Source: Dietzia timorensis (GTDB lineage: Bacteria > Actinomycetota > Actinomycetes > Mycobacteriales > Mycobacteriaceae). Taken from it: a stretch of DNA of 64,000 nt. The position numbers and the translations under genes were made by a program. Below, one piece after another: positions 54,993-62,678 of the stretch (the first letter of the stretch is position 1; each line of letters opens with the position of its first letter). The DNA is taken from assembly GCF_001659785.1 (NCBI RefSeq), contig NZ_CP015961.1, positions 1,736,001-1,800,000 of the forward strand, written 5' to 3'. The notes under the pieces were generated by a model. It searched no databases. It was not told the DNA's origin and saw only the letters and a list, made by a program, of their open reading frames with translations.

Positions 54993-55697
54993 TCAGCGTA
55001 CGGATCCGCCCGGGGGAACGTTTGATTCGTCGGACGATTCGGTTCCCTTCGCCATGGGTGCAGCCAGAGACGCCGACAATAGCGCGAAATCCGAACCGGT
55101 GTCGTTGAGGCGCATCACGAAGGGGCGGTGCGCGGTGTATCTGACCGCCGACACCGAAGCCGGCTCGACGACGATTCGCTGGAAAGCATCCAGGTGCATT
55201 CCGCAGGCATCTGCGATAGCCGCCTTGATCGGGTCACCATGCGAGCATGCGATCCACAACACGTCCCGGCCGTGCTCCTCGGCGAGTGCGGCATCGCGTT
55301 CGCGGAGCGCCGAAACCACTCGCAGGGCCATGTGAACCAGCGATTCCCCGCCGGGGAACACCGCCGCCGAAGGGTGATTCTGCACCGTCTGCCACAGCGG
55401 CTCGTCGGTGAGGTCCCCCAGTTTGCTCCCGGTCCACGAACCATAGTCGACCTCCGCGAGCCGCTCGTCCTCGATTGTGACTACGCCGAGAGCGGCTGCC
55501 AGGGGCTCGACCGTTTGCCCACACCGTTCAAGGGGGGAATGGACAATCTTCGCGATCTCGAGGCCCTGAAGCCGATCCGCCAGGCTTCTGGCCTGTTCCT
55601 CCCCCGCCTCGTTGAGGGACACTCCCGGCTTCCTTCCGGCCAGGATGCGCGCCTGGTTTGCGGTCGATACACCGTGCCGAATCAACAGGACCGTCAT
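54993..55697 (-). CDS. histidine phosphatase family protein (Rv2135c-like)
   Basis: A 234-residue phosphoglycerate-mutase-like phosphatase. The catalytic RHG is in LLIRHGVSTANQARIL, the second conserved Arg in VHSPLERCGQTVEPL, the Glu in RLAEVDYGSWTG, and the late His in WIACSHGDPIKAAI. In M. tuberculosis the counterpart lies in the same order with DUF3090 and SCO1664-family genes. Substrate unknown. ATG 55697 follows TATGCT by 6 nt. Confidence 0.9.
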   Translation of the reverse strand: MTVLLIRHGVSTANQARILAGRKPGVSLNEAGEEQARSLADRLQGLEIAKIVHSPLERCGQTVEPLAAALGVVTIEDERLAEVDYGSWTGSKLGDLTDEPLWQTVQNHPSAAVFPGGESLVHMALRVVSALRERDAALAEEHGRDVLWIACSHGDPIKAAIADACGMHLDAFQRIVVEPASVSAVRYTAHRPFVMRLNDTGSDFALLSASLAAPMAKGTESSDESNVPPGGSVR

Positions 55698-55703
55698 GCG
55701 CCC

Positions 55704-55709
55704 AGCATA
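55704..55709 (-). promoter_or_regulatory. -10 box, leaderless promoter of the histidine phosphatase gene
   Basis: TATGCT on the minus strand lies 6 nt before ATG 55697. Confidence 0.55.
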
Positions 55710-55755
55710 CGCTGCGCGTCCCGGCGGTCTGCCCGTGCCACCGCCGGTTCGGTGC

Positions 55756-56628
55756 TTAAGCCGAGGTCAGGGTAGGTGTGATGACCCCGGCAGTGAGGAG
55801 ACCGATGACGACGAGCCCGAGGATAATCCGGTAACCGGCGAACCACGCGAGCGAGTGATTCTGCACGAAGCGCAGCAGCCACGCGATCGATGCGTACCCC
55901 ACGGCGAACGCGATAGCCACGCCGATCACGATCTGGATGCCAGTGGCGGACTGCCCGGCCTGCGGATCGAAAACGTCCGGCAGGCTGAACAGGCCGGAGG
56001 CAAGGACTGCCGGGATCGCCAGCAGGAACGAGTAGCGCGCTGCCGCCTCACGCGAGAGGTTCATGAACATGCCGGCAGACATCGTCGCGCCCGACCGGCT
56101 CACGCCGGGAATCAGGGCCAGGCATTGGCCGAAGGCCATCGCGAGCGTCGTCTTCATATCCATCCCCTTGAGCGTCTTCGGGTCGACGTCACGGTTCTGC
56201 TTGCCCCAACGCTCCGCGGCAAGAAACACAAAGGAGAACAGGATCAACACGATCGCGGTGATCCACAGGTTGCGGGCGCTTTCTCTGATCACGTCCTTGA
56301 ACAAGAACCCGATGATGCCGATCGGGATGGTGCCGATGATCACCATCCAGCCGAGCCGATATTCGTCGCCGCGCGCGTCCGCGTTGGCGATACCCCGGAA
56401 CCAGGCCATGGCGATGCGGTAGATGTCTTTCGCGAAGTAGACGACCACCGCGGCCTCGGTGCCGAGCTGCACGACCGCGGTGAAGGACGCGCCGGCATCG
56501 TGGCCGAAGAAGATCTTCGAGAAAATGGATAGGTGCCCCGACGAGGAGACCGGCAGGAATTCGGTGAGTCCCTGGAGTAGAGACAACACCACTACCTGTA
56601 GCCACGACATCGACTCTTCAACGACCAT
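55756..56628 (-). CDS. uppP: undecaprenyl-diphosphatase UppP (BacA)
   Basis: A 290-residue polytopic membrane enzyme that recycles the cell-wall lipid carrier by removing one phosphate from undecaprenyl/decaprenyl diphosphate. Both signature motifs are intact: [15 protein letters not shown] near the N-terminus and [15 protein letters not shown] in the middle. Seven or eight hydrophobic helices follow the family pattern. ATG 56628 is preferred, with an AGGAAGGA site upstream; ATG 56610 (MSWLQ) is possible. Same strand as, and 58 bp upstream of, the histidine phosphatase gene. Confidence 0.95.
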   Translation of the reverse strand: MVVEESMSWLQVVVLSLLQGLTEFLPVSSSGHLSIFSKIFFGHDAGASFTAVVQLGTEAAVVVYFAKDIYRIAMAWFRGIANADARGDEYRLGWMVIIGTIPIGIIGFLFKDVIRESARNLWITAIVLILFSFVFLAAERWGKQNRDVDPKTLKGMDMKTTLAMAFGQCLALIPGVSRSGATMSAGMFMNLSREAAARYSFLLAIPAVLASGLFSLPDVFDPQAGQSATGIQIVIGVAIAFAVGYASIAWLLRFVQNHSLAWFAGYRIILGLVVIGLLTAGVITPTLTSA

Positions 56629-56872
56629 GTGAATATCGGTCCTTCCTCCACGCCCGGCGCGGACAACAGTCATGAGGACGCGCGGGAATCGGGGAAATTT
56701 CGTCGCGTCGAACCCGCACCAGGGTAGCCCCGCGCAAGACTATCTGGCCCTTTCGACACAATGGAACCCACAATGGGATGCGGCGACCGGGCCACCACAC
56801 CAGCCGAGGACGGGTCCAATGCCTCTTCCGCACCGCCTTTCATGGGCGAAGAAAGGAATTCGAGAAGCAATC

Positions 56873-57910
56873 ATGCGGATAAATCGAGCTGTACATGGAC
56901 ACCGGCGCCGCAGGGTGTCGGGCCTCGTCGCCGTCGCCGGAGCCGTTGTGCTCGGGGCGTCCGGGTGCGCTACTTCGCACCTTGAGGAGTTCAACTCGGT
57001 CGAGATGGGCAATGCCACTCCAGAGATCCTGCCCACAGAAACCGATCCGGCCGGGCAGGTCACCGATCTGGAATCCCCGGTGGTCGCCGCAGTGTCACTG
57101 GATGACGGCGGCGTTGCGTTGCAGCTCGACGATCCAGGCCGCGTGGAATTCGGACACATTTCCGGCGGCGAGTTCGTCTCTGATGAGAGGGTCGAGCTCC
57201 CCGACGACTCACTCCCCGTAGTCCCTTCTTCCGACGGGGTTCTCGTGGGCGGCGCAGAGGGAATCGGCAGGGCCACAGTGGACGGAGGATACGAGCCGAT
57301 CGGTGATACCGGGCCGGTCACGGCGGTCGCCGAGCTGGAGGACGGTCGAATTCTCACGGGGCACAAGGACGGCACCGTCGCTGTACGCAGCGCCGACGGT
57401 GGGGAGAACGCCCGCCTCGAATCACTCGAGGGGATCGATCAGCTCGCAGCGTCCGGGAACGTCGGTTTCGCAGTGTCGCGCGCGGACACCACCGTGGCCA
57501 ACGTCTATCCCGACTCCAACGAGATCGGACCGGTTCTCCGGCCGGGTAAGGCCGCAGGCGTTGCCGCCACCACCGAAGACGGCTGGGCCGCGGTGAGCGA
57601 CACCACTGGAAACGCCCTGATGATTTTCGACGCCGATCCTTTGCGCCTGCACCAGATGTTCCCGGTCGGCAAAGCCCCTTGGGCGGTCGCGGCGGTGCCT
57701 GGAACCTCGGTCGTGTGGGTGGCACTCAGCGGCGAGAACCGCGTAGTAGCCATCGACATCTCGTCCGGGCAGGGCCGTGAGGTCGCCGCGTTCGACACCG
57801 TGTCCGCTCCTCATTCCCTGAGCGTCGCAGAAGACGGTGCCCTGGTCGTCGGATCCGCGGACGGCTCGGGAGTGCAAATCATCTCGCCCGAAGAGCAGCG
57901 ACTGCCCTAG
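56873..57910 (+). CDS. lipoprotein with beta-propeller-like repeats (LppL-like)
   Basis: A 345-residue secreted lipoprotein. A basic N-terminus, a hydrophobic stretch and the lipobox LGASGC give lipidation at Cys32. The mature part is a chain of short repeats (GVAATTEDGWAAVSDTTGNALMIFD, APWAVAAVPGTSVVWVALSGENRVVAID split) that resemble YVTN/WD-like blades. Its position between uppP and pyrD equals that of lppL (Rv2138). ATG 56873 has a GGAATTCGAG purine run upstream; in-frame sequence back to 56672 lacks a signal and is rejected. Ligand unknown. Confidence 0.82.
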   Translation: MRINRAVHGHRRRRVSGLVAVAGAVVLGASGCATSHLEEFNSVEMGNATPEILPTETDPAGQVTDLESPVVAAVSLDDGGVALQLDDPGRVEFGHISGGEFVSDERVELPDDSLPVVPSSDGVLVGGAEGIGRATVDGGYEPIGDTGPVTAVAELEDGRILTGHKDGTVAVRSADGGENARLESLEGIDQLAASGNVGFAVSRADTTVANVYPDSNEIGPVLRPGKAAGVAATTEDGWAAVSDTTGNALMIFDADPLRLHQMFPVGKAPWAVAAVPGTSVVWVALSGENRVVAIDISSGQGREVAAFDTVSAPHSLSVAEDGALVVGSADGSGVQIISPEEQRLP

Positions 57911-57970
57911 AGTCATGTGGTGGCCTGCGCCAGCGGCGCCGGCCATTCGAGCCCAACCGAGGATTGGTCA

Positions 57971-59044
57971 ATGTACAAGGTTCTACAGTTCGTGTTGTTC
58001 CGCTTCCCGTCGGAGCGCATCCACCATGTGACGTTCGGTGCCCTCAAGCTACTCACCCTCGTCCCACCACTTGGCTCACTCCTTCGTCGCTTCCTGGGCG
58101 TCAAGGATCCGATCCTCACCCAAGACGTCTTCGGACGCTCGTTCCCCGGTCCACTCGGGCTCGCCGCCGGATTCGACAAGAACGCCGCCGCCCCGGACTC
58201 CTGGGGGGCGATCGGCTTCGGGTACTCGGAGATGGGTACGGTCACCGCTGCTCCGCAGCCGGGGAACCCAACGCCGCGCCTGTTCCGCCTCATCCCCGAC
58301 CGCGGTCTCCTCAACCGCATGGGCTTCAACAATCACGGCGCCGGAAACGCGGCGAACAACCTGCGCCGCCGTCGCTCTCAGGACCCGGTCGGCATCAATA
58401 TCGGCAAGACCAAAGTCGTCGAGCCGGAAAAAGCCGTCACCGACTACGTCTCGAGCGCGCACATCCTCCACGGGTTGGCCGACTACCTGGTTGTCAATGT
58501 CTCTTCTCCCAACACACCGGGGCTGCGCGATCTGCAGGCCGTCGATTCGCTGCGCCCGATCCTCGCCGCCGTGCAAGAGGTCTCGAGCATTCCGGTGTTG
58601 GTGAAGATCGCCCCCGATCTCGCCGATGCCGATATCGACGCGGTCGCTGACCTCGCCATCGAGCTGGGCCTTGCCGGTATCGTCGCCACGAACACAACGG
58701 TCTCGCGCGAGAATCTCGCCACTCCGGCGCGCGAAGTCGAATCGATGGGAGCCGGCGGAATCTCCGGCGCTCCGGTCGCCCGGCGTTCGCTCGAGGTCCT
58801 CGACCGCCTATACGCACGCGCCGGCGACCAGCTCGTGCTCGTCTCCGTGGGCGGAATCGAAACCGAGGAGCAAGCGTGGGAGCGCATCACCCACGGCGCG
58901 ACACTTATCCAGGGATACACCGGGTTCATCTACGGCGGGCCATTGTGGATGACCCGGATCAACCGCGGCATCGCTAAGCGGCTACGTGACGGCGGATTCT
59001 CTTCGCTCTCGGAGGCCGTCGGCTCCGCCGTCACCGCCGGATAA
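57971..59044 (+). CDS. pyrD: dihydroorotate dehydrogenase (quinone) PyrD, class 2
   Basis: A 357-residue flavoenzyme oxidising dihydroorotate to orotate in pyrimidine synthesis with membrane quinone as acceptor. The N-terminal helical extension ([19 protein letters not shown]) marks class 2. FMN/substrate blocks: [45 protein letters not shown] with the catalytic Ser, [20 protein letters not shown] and [20 protein letters not shown] 57971 has a GAGGA site 7 nt upstream. It lies 60 bp after the lipoprotein gene and ends before a shared hairpin. Confidence 0.97.
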   Translation: MYKVLQFVLFRFPSERIHHVTFGALKLLTLVPPLGSLLRRFLGVKDPILTQDVFGRSFPGPLGLAAGFDKNAAAPDSWGAIGFGYSEMGTVTAAPQPGNPTPRLFRLIPDRGLLNRMGFNNHGAGNAANNLRRRRSQDPVGINIGKTKVVEPEKAVTDYVSSAHILHGLADYLVVNVSSPNTPGLRDLQAVDSLRPILAAVQEVSSIPVLVKIAPDLADADIDAVADLAIELGLAGIVATNTTVSRENLATPAREVESMGAGGISGAPVARRSLEVLDRLYARAGDQLVLVSVGGIETEEQAWERITHGATLIQGYTGFIYGGPLWMTRINRGIAKRLRDGGFSSLSEAVGSAVTAG

Positions 59045-59125
59045 CACCCCGGAACACATTCGGCTCCCACGTGGCCAACAATGTATGACGGCGAGCATGC
59101 CGATCGTGCTAGGCGGAGACAAGAG

Positions 59126-59162
59126 TTCGGCCGCGCCCGGAATCTCGCCGGGCGCGGCCGAA
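59126..59162. terminator. strong hairpin between convergent pyrD and PEBP genes
   Basis: TTCGGCCGCGCCCGG pairs perfectly with CCGGGCGCGGCCGAA around a 7-nt loop (15 bp). No T-tract follows on either strand, as is common in GC-rich actinobacteria. Confidence 0.75.
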
Positions 59163-59186
59163 TCGCGCAGACGCGTCTTGTGGTTC

Positions 59187-59729
59187 CTAGGCTTCGTAGA
59201 GCCCGGTGAGTGTGCCGCGGGCGATGGCCTTGAAGAACATGTTGAATCCGAGGAACGCGACCGAGGAATCGTCCTCCATCGGTAGGGAATCCTCGCTGAT
59301 CGCGTGCACGGCGAAGATGTAGCGGTGCGGGCCGTGGCCTTCGGGCGGAGCGGCACCGACGAATCCCTTGAACGACGCGTCGTTGCGCAGCGTGATGGCT
59401 CCCTGCGGTAGATCACCGGAATCCGGGGTGCCTGCGCCGACGGGCAGCGAGGTCGTGCCTGCCGGGATGTTCGCCACGGCCCAGTGCCAGAATCCCGAGG
59501 CGGTGGGCGCATCCGGGTCGAAGCATGTGACGACGTAGCTGCGCGTGCCCTCCGGGCCCGCCTCCCAGCTCAGCTGAGGGGACTGGTCTTCGCCACCGTC
59601 AACACCCATCTTTCCGGACGTCTGAGCGGTCGGAAGGGTCTGGCCTTCGGTGAAGGTCTCGGAACTGACCTTGAGGGTGGGAAGTTCCGGGAGCGCGTCG
59701 TAGGGATTCGGGGTACGGAATTGGCTCAT
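59187..59729 (-). CDS. YbhB/YbcL-type PEBP-family protein (Rv2140c-like)
   Basis: A 180-residue phosphatidylethanolamine-binding/Raf-kinase-inhibitor-like protein. Conserved CFDPDAPTASGFWHWAVANIPAGT (the DPDxP and HW motifs) and GPHRYIFAVHAI form the anion-binding pocket. The role in bacteria is unclear. Rv2140c occupies the same place near pyrD in M. tuberculosis. ATG 59729 has a textbook AGGAGG site 6 nt upstream, which suggests strong translation. Confidence 0.92.
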   Translation of the reverse strand: MSQFRTPNPYDALPELPTLKVSSETFTEGQTLPTAQTSGKMGVDGGEDQSPQLSWEAGPEGTRSYVVTCFDPDAPTASGFWHWAVANIPAGTTSLPVGAGTPDSGDLPQGAITLRNDASFKGFVGAAPPEGHGPHRYIFAVHAISEDSLPMEDDSSVAFLGFNMFFKAIARGTLTGLYEA

Positions 59730-59797
59730 ATCTACCTCCTGTGTGCGGCGTACCTCCAGTACTACCAGCGGTCCGGGCTCGCATGCAGAGCCGGATT

Positions 59798-59825
59798 TTG
59801 CGGTGGACGGCTAATGGGATAGAGT
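59798..59825 (+). promoter_or_regulatory. sigma-A-type promoter of tRNA-Leu
   Basis: TTGCGG at 59798-59803, a 16-nt spacer, then TAGAGT at 59820-59825. The tRNA begins about 40 nt after the predicted start site. Confidence 0.55.
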
Positions 59826-59871
59826 TTCTTCTCGGCTCGCACGAGAGAACATCTCGGCGGGAGACAACCAC

Positions 59872-59957
59872 GCGCGAGTGGCGGAATGGCAGACGCGCTA
59901 GCTTGAGGTGCTAGTGTCCTATTAACGGACGTGGGGGTTCAAGTCCCCCCTCGCGCA
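59872..59957 (+). tRNA. tRNA-Leu(GAG)
   Basis: 86 nt with a long variable arm, as in class II tRNAs. The acceptor stem GCGCGAG pairs with CTCGCGC (59950-59956) and A59957 is the discriminator base. The anticodon stem CTAGC/GCTAG encloses the loop TTGAGGT, giving anticodon GAG at 59905-59907. The T-arm is GGGGGTTCAAGTCCCCC. CCA is not encoded. Confidence 0.95.
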
Positions 59958-59967
59958 CTGAAGAAAA

Positions 59968-60004
59968 GCCCCTGACCTGGGAATTATTTCCCCGGTCGGG
60001 GGTT
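59968..60004 (+). terminator. terminator after tRNA-Leu
   Basis: CCCCTGACC and its partner GGTCGGGG form the base of an imperfect stem with GGGAA/TTCCC above. It is followed by TTTCTTCG, giving a T-rich tail on the plus strand. Confidence 0.75.
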
Positions 60005-60029
60005 TCTTCGTTGGTAAGGGCGAAGGCAG

Positions 60030-60518
60030 GTGGCAAAAATTCGCGCGAAACGTCCGGAGAGAACGTACGAGACCGGACAGGTCACGTCATGGTTGCGACG
60101 GGTGGCGCTGGCCGCCACCGTTGTGCTGACCGCCTTCCTGCTTGCGCGATTTCCGTACCTGCCCGCGACAATTCCCACTCACTTCTCGCTCACCGGGCAA
60201 GCGGACGACTGGGGTCCGCGGTGGATGCTTTTTCCGCTGATCGCCGTGTTCGGCGGGCTGGCGATCGCGGTGGCGTGGATCTCCAAACGTCCCCAGTACT
60301 TCAACTACCCGATGGGAATCACCGAATCGAATGCCCAGTCCGCCTATCGCGAGGGCGAACGGATGATGGTGTGGACGGAGGTCGCTCTCGTGATGCTGTA
60401 TGTGGGAGTTGCGGCCTCGACCATTGGGTGGAATGGGACCATCTTTGTTGCCATGGGGATCGTCGGCATGCTCGGTGCGGTCGTTGGGGGCTTGGTTCGT
60501 CTTCTCGCCGTCGATTAG
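60030..60518 (+). CDS. DUF1648 small membrane protein
   Basis: A 162-residue membrane protein with four hydrophobic segments. The DUF1648 motif is clear: FPYLPATIPTHFSLTGQADDWGP (P-x-IPTHF-x3-G-x-DxWG). The domain is found alone and in SdpI-type immunity proteins, but this short form lacks the other SdpI helices, so immunity is only a possibility. GTG 60030 is used, with a weak AAGG site; it follows the tRNA terminator closely. Confidence 0.8.
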   Translation: MAKIRAKRPERTYETGQVTSWLRRVALAATVVLTAFLLARFPYLPATIPTHFSLTGQADDWGPRWMLFPLIAVFGGLAIAVAWISKRPQYFNYPMGITESNAQSAYREGERMMVWTEVALVMLYVGVAASTIGWNGTIFVAMGIVGMLGAVVGGLVRLLAVD

Positions 60519-60547
60519 TACGCAATTGATAGTTGCCTGACAGCGAA

Positions 60548-60581
60548 GGGCCGGGGCATCGTTTCGGTGATGCCCCGGCCC
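60548..60581. terminator. hairpin between convergent DUF1648 and ABC-ATPase genes
   Basis: GGGCCGGGGCATC pairs perfectly with GATGCCCCGGCCC (13 bp) around GTTTCGGT. Confidence 0.75.
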
Positions 60582-60594
60582 TGTGCACTCGTTT

Positions 60595-61350
60595 CTAGAC
60601 GATGTAAAGGCGCCCGTCGTCCATGGTGACCTCCCTATCGGCGCGATCGGCGGCATCGCGGTCGTGGGTGATGAGCAGCGTGGCGACGCCTTGTTCCCTC
60701 ACGACATCGAGAAGCAGGTCCATGACGGCGGCGGTCCGCACCGAATCGAGGGCCGAAGTCGGCTCGTCGACGAGCAGCAGCTCCGGCGACGCCATGAGCG
60801 CACGAGCCAGGTTGACCCGCTGGCGCTGACCGCCCGAAAGCGCGCCAGCCTTCCGGTTCATCGACGATTCCAAACCCATCCGCTCGAGCAGATGACGCGC
60901 CCGCTCCTCGGTCTCGCGGCGCCGGCGACGACCGGCCGCGGTGAAACCGGCGAGTGGATTGTGCAGACGGTCCATGGCAGTGAGCTGCTCGAGAGCTGTG
61001 AGGGATGAGACGAGGTTCGACTGCTGGAAGACGATTCCGATATTCTCGCGGCGCATCTTCGCCTGCTCGCCGTCAGAAAGCTCGGTCAGTTCCGTTCCCC
61101 CGACCTGGACGAGCCCGGAATCGGGGCGGATCAACGTCGCCGCCACCGCCATCAGCGAGGACTTGCCGGAGCCGGAGGCACCCGTAAGTGCGACGAGCTC
61201 GCCACGATCGACCGACAGGTTGACGTTGTCGACCGCCGTCACCAGGGACGCGCCGTCGGGAAAGGTGAGGGTGACGCCGGACATGTTCAACGCGGGGCCA
61301 TCGTGGTGCCCTGCGGAGGGACGTACTTCGTGCTGGATCGCGGTATTCAT
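60595..61350 (-). CDS. ABC transporter ATP-binding protein (LolD/MacB-type)
   Basis: A 251-residue ATPase. Walker A GASGSGKSS (57-65), Q-loop FQQSNLVSSLT, signature LSGGQRQRVNLARALM, Walker B LLLVDEPTSALD and H-loop ITHDRD are all intact. The close resemblance to LolD/MacB/FtsE-type ATPases, and the FtsX-like permease 46 bp upstream on the same strand, indicate a mechanotransmission-type exporter or extraction system rather than an importer. ATG 61350 has an AAGGAG site about 12 nt upstream. Substrate unknown. Confidence 0.92.
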   Translation of the reverse strand: MNTAIQHEVRPSAGHHDGPALNMSGVTLTFPDGASLVTAVDNVNLSVDRGELVALTGASGSGKSSLMAVAATLIRPDSGLVQVGGTELTELSDGEQAKMRRENIGIVFQQSNLVSSLTALEQLTAMDRLHNPLAGFTAAGRRRRRETEERARHLLERMGLESSMNRKAGALSGGQRQRVNLARALMASPELLLVDEPTSALDSVRTAAVMDLLLDVVREQGVATLLITHDRDAADRADREVTMDDGRLYIV

Positions 61351-61396
61351 GGGAAAGGTGACTCCTTGGACGAGTAGTGAAAGGTCGTGGCGGTGG

Positions 61397-62425
61397 TCAG
61401 CGGGCTCCGCCGAGGGCGGAGAGGGGCGATGCACTGCGGATGAACATCATGGCGGCGCCGGCCCCCGCCAAGCCGAGGGCGAGGAGGATGATCGCCGGGA
61501 ACACAGTTGTCCCCGCAGTGAGGACGAATGGGAGGCCCGAACCGATCGCGGTGGCCGCGGCGACGGTGATGGCGAGTCCGACTCCCACACCGATGACGAG
61601 CACAACGAACGCCTGGCCGAGAGCGTCACGCATGAGAGACGCTGTTGTCGCACCAAGTGCCTTGAGGGTCGCGATGTCGGGAATGCGCTGCACGGTCCAC
61701 ACGGTGAAGAACGCTCCGGTCACCAGCGCGGCGATCGCCATGAGCATCCAGTTGATTGTGGTCAACGTGGTGTTCTCGGCCTTGTACGCGGACATGGTCT
61801 CGGGCAGATCCGAGGCGGCGACGACCGTCGTGCCGGCGGCCGCTCCCTCAAGCGCGTCTGCTGGGGCGTCGGCGATGACGGTAGTGGCGGCTCCCTGTCC
61901 GGCGGCTTGGGGCTGAGCAGCCCATTCGGCGCCGTTGGCCCACATGAGCGGCTGGTGGCTGTACCAATCGTCGCCGGAGACCCCGGCGACGGTCTTGGTC
62001 CCTCCCCACAGGTCTACGCTGTCGCCGGTAGTGATGCCCGCGGTCTCTGCGAGCGCCGACGAGACGATGACCTCGCCAGGCGCCGGCGACGGCACCTCGG
62101 GTCGATCTCCAGATACTGCCGCGACGGAGACCGGCTCCTCGCCTACCGTCGAACGACTGAAGGCCACCGAGGTGAAGGGCCCCTTCTCTGCGATCGCGCC
62201 GATTTGCTCTTCGGTGAGTGCCGAGCGGTCAAGGCTCGGATCGCCGGTTCCGGAGACCACGGCGCTGGTTCCGCCGAGCGTGTCGAGGGCGGCGATATTG
62301 CGGTGCTCCAGTCCACCGGTGAGACCGGAGAGGAAGCTCACGAGTAGTGCCACGAGAGCGACCGTGACGGTGATGAGCGCGAACCGGCCCTTCGCCGATC
62401 GCAGCTCTCGAATTCCTACGAACAT
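61397..62425 (-). CDS. FtsX/MacB-type ABC transporter permease
   Basis: A 342-residue permease with the FtsX layout. One N-terminal membrane helix (FALITVTVALVALLVSFLSGL, about 16-36) is followed by an extracellular domain of about 200 residues. Three C-terminal helices come last (MLMAIAALVTGAFFTVWTV, FVVLVIGVGVGLAITVAAA, IILLALGLAGAGAAMMF). IPDIATLKALGATTASLMRDAL is the coupling-helix motif that contacts the ATPase. ATG 62425 has a GAAGGGA site; an in-frame start at 62485 is less likely. First gene of the two-gene operon. Confidence 0.9.
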   Translation of the reverse strand: MFVGIRELRSAKGRFALITVTVALVALLVSFLSGLTGGLEHRNIAALDTLGGTSAVVSGTGDPSLDRSALTEEQIGAIAEKGPFTSVAFSRSTVGEEPVSVAAVSGDRPEVPSPAPGEVIVSSALAETAGITTGDSVDLWGGTKTVAGVSGDDWYSHQPLMWANGAEWAAQPQAAGQGAATTVIADAPADALEGAAAGTTVVAASDLPETMSAYKAENTTLTTINWMLMAIAALVTGAFFTVWTVQRIPDIATLKALGATTASLMRDALGQAFVVLVIGVGVGLAITVAAATAIGSGLPFVLTAGTTVFPAIILLALGLAGAGAAMMFIRSASPLSALGGAR

Positions 62426-62678
62426 GATGTGAATCCCTTCGTTATCTCGCTGACTTCCAGTCAAGTCGTCAGCCAGCGGTTTCACATCGGCATGAGGTCT
62501 GTCCCGACATCAATCGTTCGGATGAGCGCAGATAGCCGGAAGTCGTGCCGGGATCTCATACACCGACGTCTCGAATCGGGGACATTCATGCAGGAATGTT
62601 GGGATTGGGGAGCGCACGGGCGAATGCATACACTTGGACTCTGGCGAGTACGGGAAAGGGCGCCGTAGAAAGGGAGCA

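Noticed and set aside
59872-59957. tRNA-Ser(TGA) reading of the same gene
   Set aside because: The perfect 5-bp anticodon stem CTAGC/GCTAG fixes the loop as TTGAGGT, so the anticodon is GAG (Leu).
62429-62668. 79-codon plus-strand frame upstream of the last gene
   Set aside because: No ribosome site or motif; it lies in the divergent promoter region between the ABC operon and the SDR gene.
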